Assembly (NCBI GenBank): GCA_003342895.1
Contig: PTFA01000011.1
Span: 4,803,652 to 4,867,651 of the forward strand
Length of the DNA: 64,000 nt
DNA from: Casuarius casuarius
Lineage: Eukaryota > Chordata > Aves > Casuariiformes > Casuariidae
Direction of reading: 5' to 3'
The notes below the pieces were generated by a model that was given only the letters and a program-made list of their open reading frames with translations, did no database searches and was not told the DNA's origin. Shown one piece after another: positions 62,721 through 64,000 of the stretch. Both the position numbers and the translations under genes were made by a program. Each line of letters starts with the position of its first letter. Position 1 is the stretch's first letter.

Positions 62721-63821
62721 TTAAAGATATTGCCTACACCGTACAAGCTTCTGAAAGGCTTTTTTGAAATCTTCATTAAAGATTGTGTAGATTAGAGGGT
62801 TAATAAGAGAATTGATATACCCCAGCCATGCTAGGAAATTAGACATGTCTTCTGAGATATGACATCTTTCACAGGTATTAACAACTACTTCTTTTACAAA
62901 AAAAGGGAGCCAGCAGATCACAAATGCCCCCAGGATCAAACCCAGAGTAGTTGCTGCCTTTCGCTCTCTTGTGCTAGAGATTCTCTGTTTTTTCCAAGAC
63001 TTCTCTTGCTTAGATTCAGACCTGGGGCTTCGTAGGGTGATATTAATTTTATCACAGTCCACCAGAGCATCTGATGTCTTCTCTACCATGCTGGGCATTG
63101 AAGTAAGTTTCGTGCTTCTTTCACTTGCCTCCAAAAGGACTTGTCCATTTACCTCCTCCCTTACGATCCGACTGATGCTCCTTCTGTGAAATGTCTTTGC
63201 TGCCTTGTATATCTTGTAATAAAGGATCAAAATCAAGGCCAGTGGGATGTAGAAGGCGCCAAATGTAGAGTAAATGGTAAAAACAATGTGATCGTGTTTG
63301 ATGATGCATTCGTCATCCCTGCTGGTTGTCTGGTGCCGCCAAAACAAAGGTGGCATGGAAATAAAAATGGATATGATCCATACCACTGCAATCATGATGC
63401 CAGCATGCTTAGGTGTCCTTTTCCTGGCATATTCCACAGCATCCGTGATTGCTCTGTACCGATCCAAAGCAATGGCAGAGAGATGCAAGATGGAACATGT
63501 GCAGCAAGTAATGTCCACGCTCAGCCAAATGTCGCACACTACTTGCCCCATGATCCAGGTCTCCTTTACAATGTAGATGATGCTGAAGGGCATCACTAGG
63601 ACTGCCACAAGGAAATCAGTCACGGCAAGAGAGCAGATTAAATAGTTGGCGGGATGGTGGAGCTTTCTTGTCACAATTATTGCAGTCATCACAAGAGAAT
63701 TGATGGCAGTTGTCATTAGTGCAAGCACAGACAGGGTAATGGAAATGAGGATCTTGGATGTCACCCATTTGAATAGTTCTTCTGATGTAGTGTTTTGTTC
63801 AGTTGAGTTGATTAAATCCAT
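62721..63821 (-). CDS. HTR1F: 5-hydroxytryptamine receptor 1F (HTR1F), complete single exon
   Basis: A 366-residue class A GPCR, the same length as human HTR1F and near-identical across the transmembrane core. HTR1F couples to Gi/o and lowers cAMP in response to serotonin at the plasma membrane. Visible features: N-glycosylation sequons N5 and N10; seven hydrophobic helices; the aminergic Asp of helix 3 (D103 in SVDITCC); disulfide cysteines C96 and C172; DRY at 120-122; the long third loop (about 205-285) with conserved EEVNGQVLLE; CWLPFF at 303-308; NPLIY at 341-345; and an amphipathic helix 8 (NEDFKKAFQKLVRC). The C-terminus ends CRQYL, where mammals end RCRC, so it is slightly different. 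The frame has no N and no break. Being intronless in the coding region matches the subfamily. The start is the first Met, with gggaac before the ATG. Confidence 0.98.
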   Translation of the reverse strand: MDLINSTEQNTTSEELFKWVTSKILISITLSVLALMTTAINSLVMTAIIVTRKLHHPANYLICSLAVTDFLVAVLVMPFSIIYIVKETWIMGQVVCDIWLSVDITCCTCSILHLSAIALDRYRAITDAVEYARKRTPKHAGIMIAVVWIISIFISMPPLFWRHQTTSRDDECIIKHDHIVFTIYSTFGAFYIPLALILILYYKIYKAAKTFHRRSISRIVREEVNGQVLLEASERSTKLTSMPSMVEKTSDALVDCDKINITLRSPRSESKQEKSWKKQRISSTRERKAATTLGLILGAFVICWLPFFVKEVVVNTCERCHISEDMSNFLAWLGYINSLINPLIYTIFNEDFKKAFQKLVRCRQYL

Positions 63822-63859
63822 GTTCCCTTTTAAAGGTGATCTTTATCTGTAGAAGTTAC
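63822..63859 (-). other. HTR1F: HTR1F 5' UTR with upstream splice acceptor
   Basis: On the - strand, gtttttacctttccaacag|gtaac places a good acceptor with its AG at 63860-63861, 38 bases before the ATG. This is consistent with the mammalian arrangement of non-coding 5' exons spliced to a single coding exon. The upstream exon would lie outside or near the right end of the window. Confidence 0.5.
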
Positions 63860-64000
63860 CTGTTGGAAAGGTAAAAACACTTTAGAAAACACATCCTTAG
63901 TCTCCAGGGAGTCTTTAGTAGTGTCATCCTAGATGCACCCAAACTTACAGGAACCTCAGATTTATCATCAGCAACAACCCTGGCTCCAAGCAGAGATTTT

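Noticed and set aside
63141..63599. 152-codon open frame on the + strand
   Set aside because: It is exactly antisense to the conserved HTR1F coding exon and is a shadow of its codon constraint.

Overview
This is vertebrate nuclear DNA, most likely avian. The genes are split by introns with GT/AG junctions. The interspersed repeats are CR1-type LINEs, including one with the typical CR1 3' terminus (gatgatctccagaggt... attctgtg), and about 50 isolated single N bases look like low-quality positions in a draft assembly. The window is gene-poor: I can support three protein-coding genes, two immunoglobulin-superfamily receptors on the + strand in the left 27 kb and one intronless GPCR on the - strand at the right end. 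The order CD160-like, CD200R-like, HTR1F is of interest because the human counterparts lie on 1q21, 3q13 and proximal 3p. 

Left region (5.8-17.9 kb): a CD160-like gene reconstructed from five phase-1 exons. They encode a signal peptide, one V-set Ig domain, a stalk with a hydrophobic segment, a second hydrophobic segment with the start of a tail, and a short terminal exon. The joined model has 250 codons. The first three exons are well supported by similarity to CD160. The last two rest on open frame, phase and splice sites only. An old CR1 fragment and a GC-rich, possibly LTR-derived block lie in intron 4. 

Middle-left region (20.6-26.7 kb): a complete CD200R1-like receptor in six coding exons (signal peptide, V-set, C2-set, transmembrane segment, two cytoplasmic exons), predicted at 296 aa. 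Its tail has a YENYNP motif and not the NPxY motif of mammalian CD200R1. Both Ig receptors are leukocyte surface receptors, so this half reads as a small immune-receptor cluster. 

Region 27-62.7 kb: about 35 kb with no gene I recognise. It holds a 5'-truncated CR1 with an inactivated reverse transcriptase (34.65-36.23 kb), a pair of abutting reverse-strand CR1 fragments (40.57-40.99 kb), a probable solo LTR (about 41.5-42.1 kb), a decayed CR1/L3-like ORF2 fragment (about 43.9-44.2 kb), simple repeats, and a few unexplained open frames. The most exon-like of these is 52914-53078. 

Right end (62.72-63.82 kb, - strand): an intact, single-exon HTR1F gene (serotonin receptor 1F, 366 aa) with all class A GPCR motifs, and a likely 5'-UTR splice acceptor 38 bases upstream of its ATG. 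I found no CRISPR, prokaryotic operon, tRNA or rRNA, and no clearly undescribed system. The most unusual candidate is the transmembrane/tail form of the CD160-like receptor with lysines in its membrane segment.
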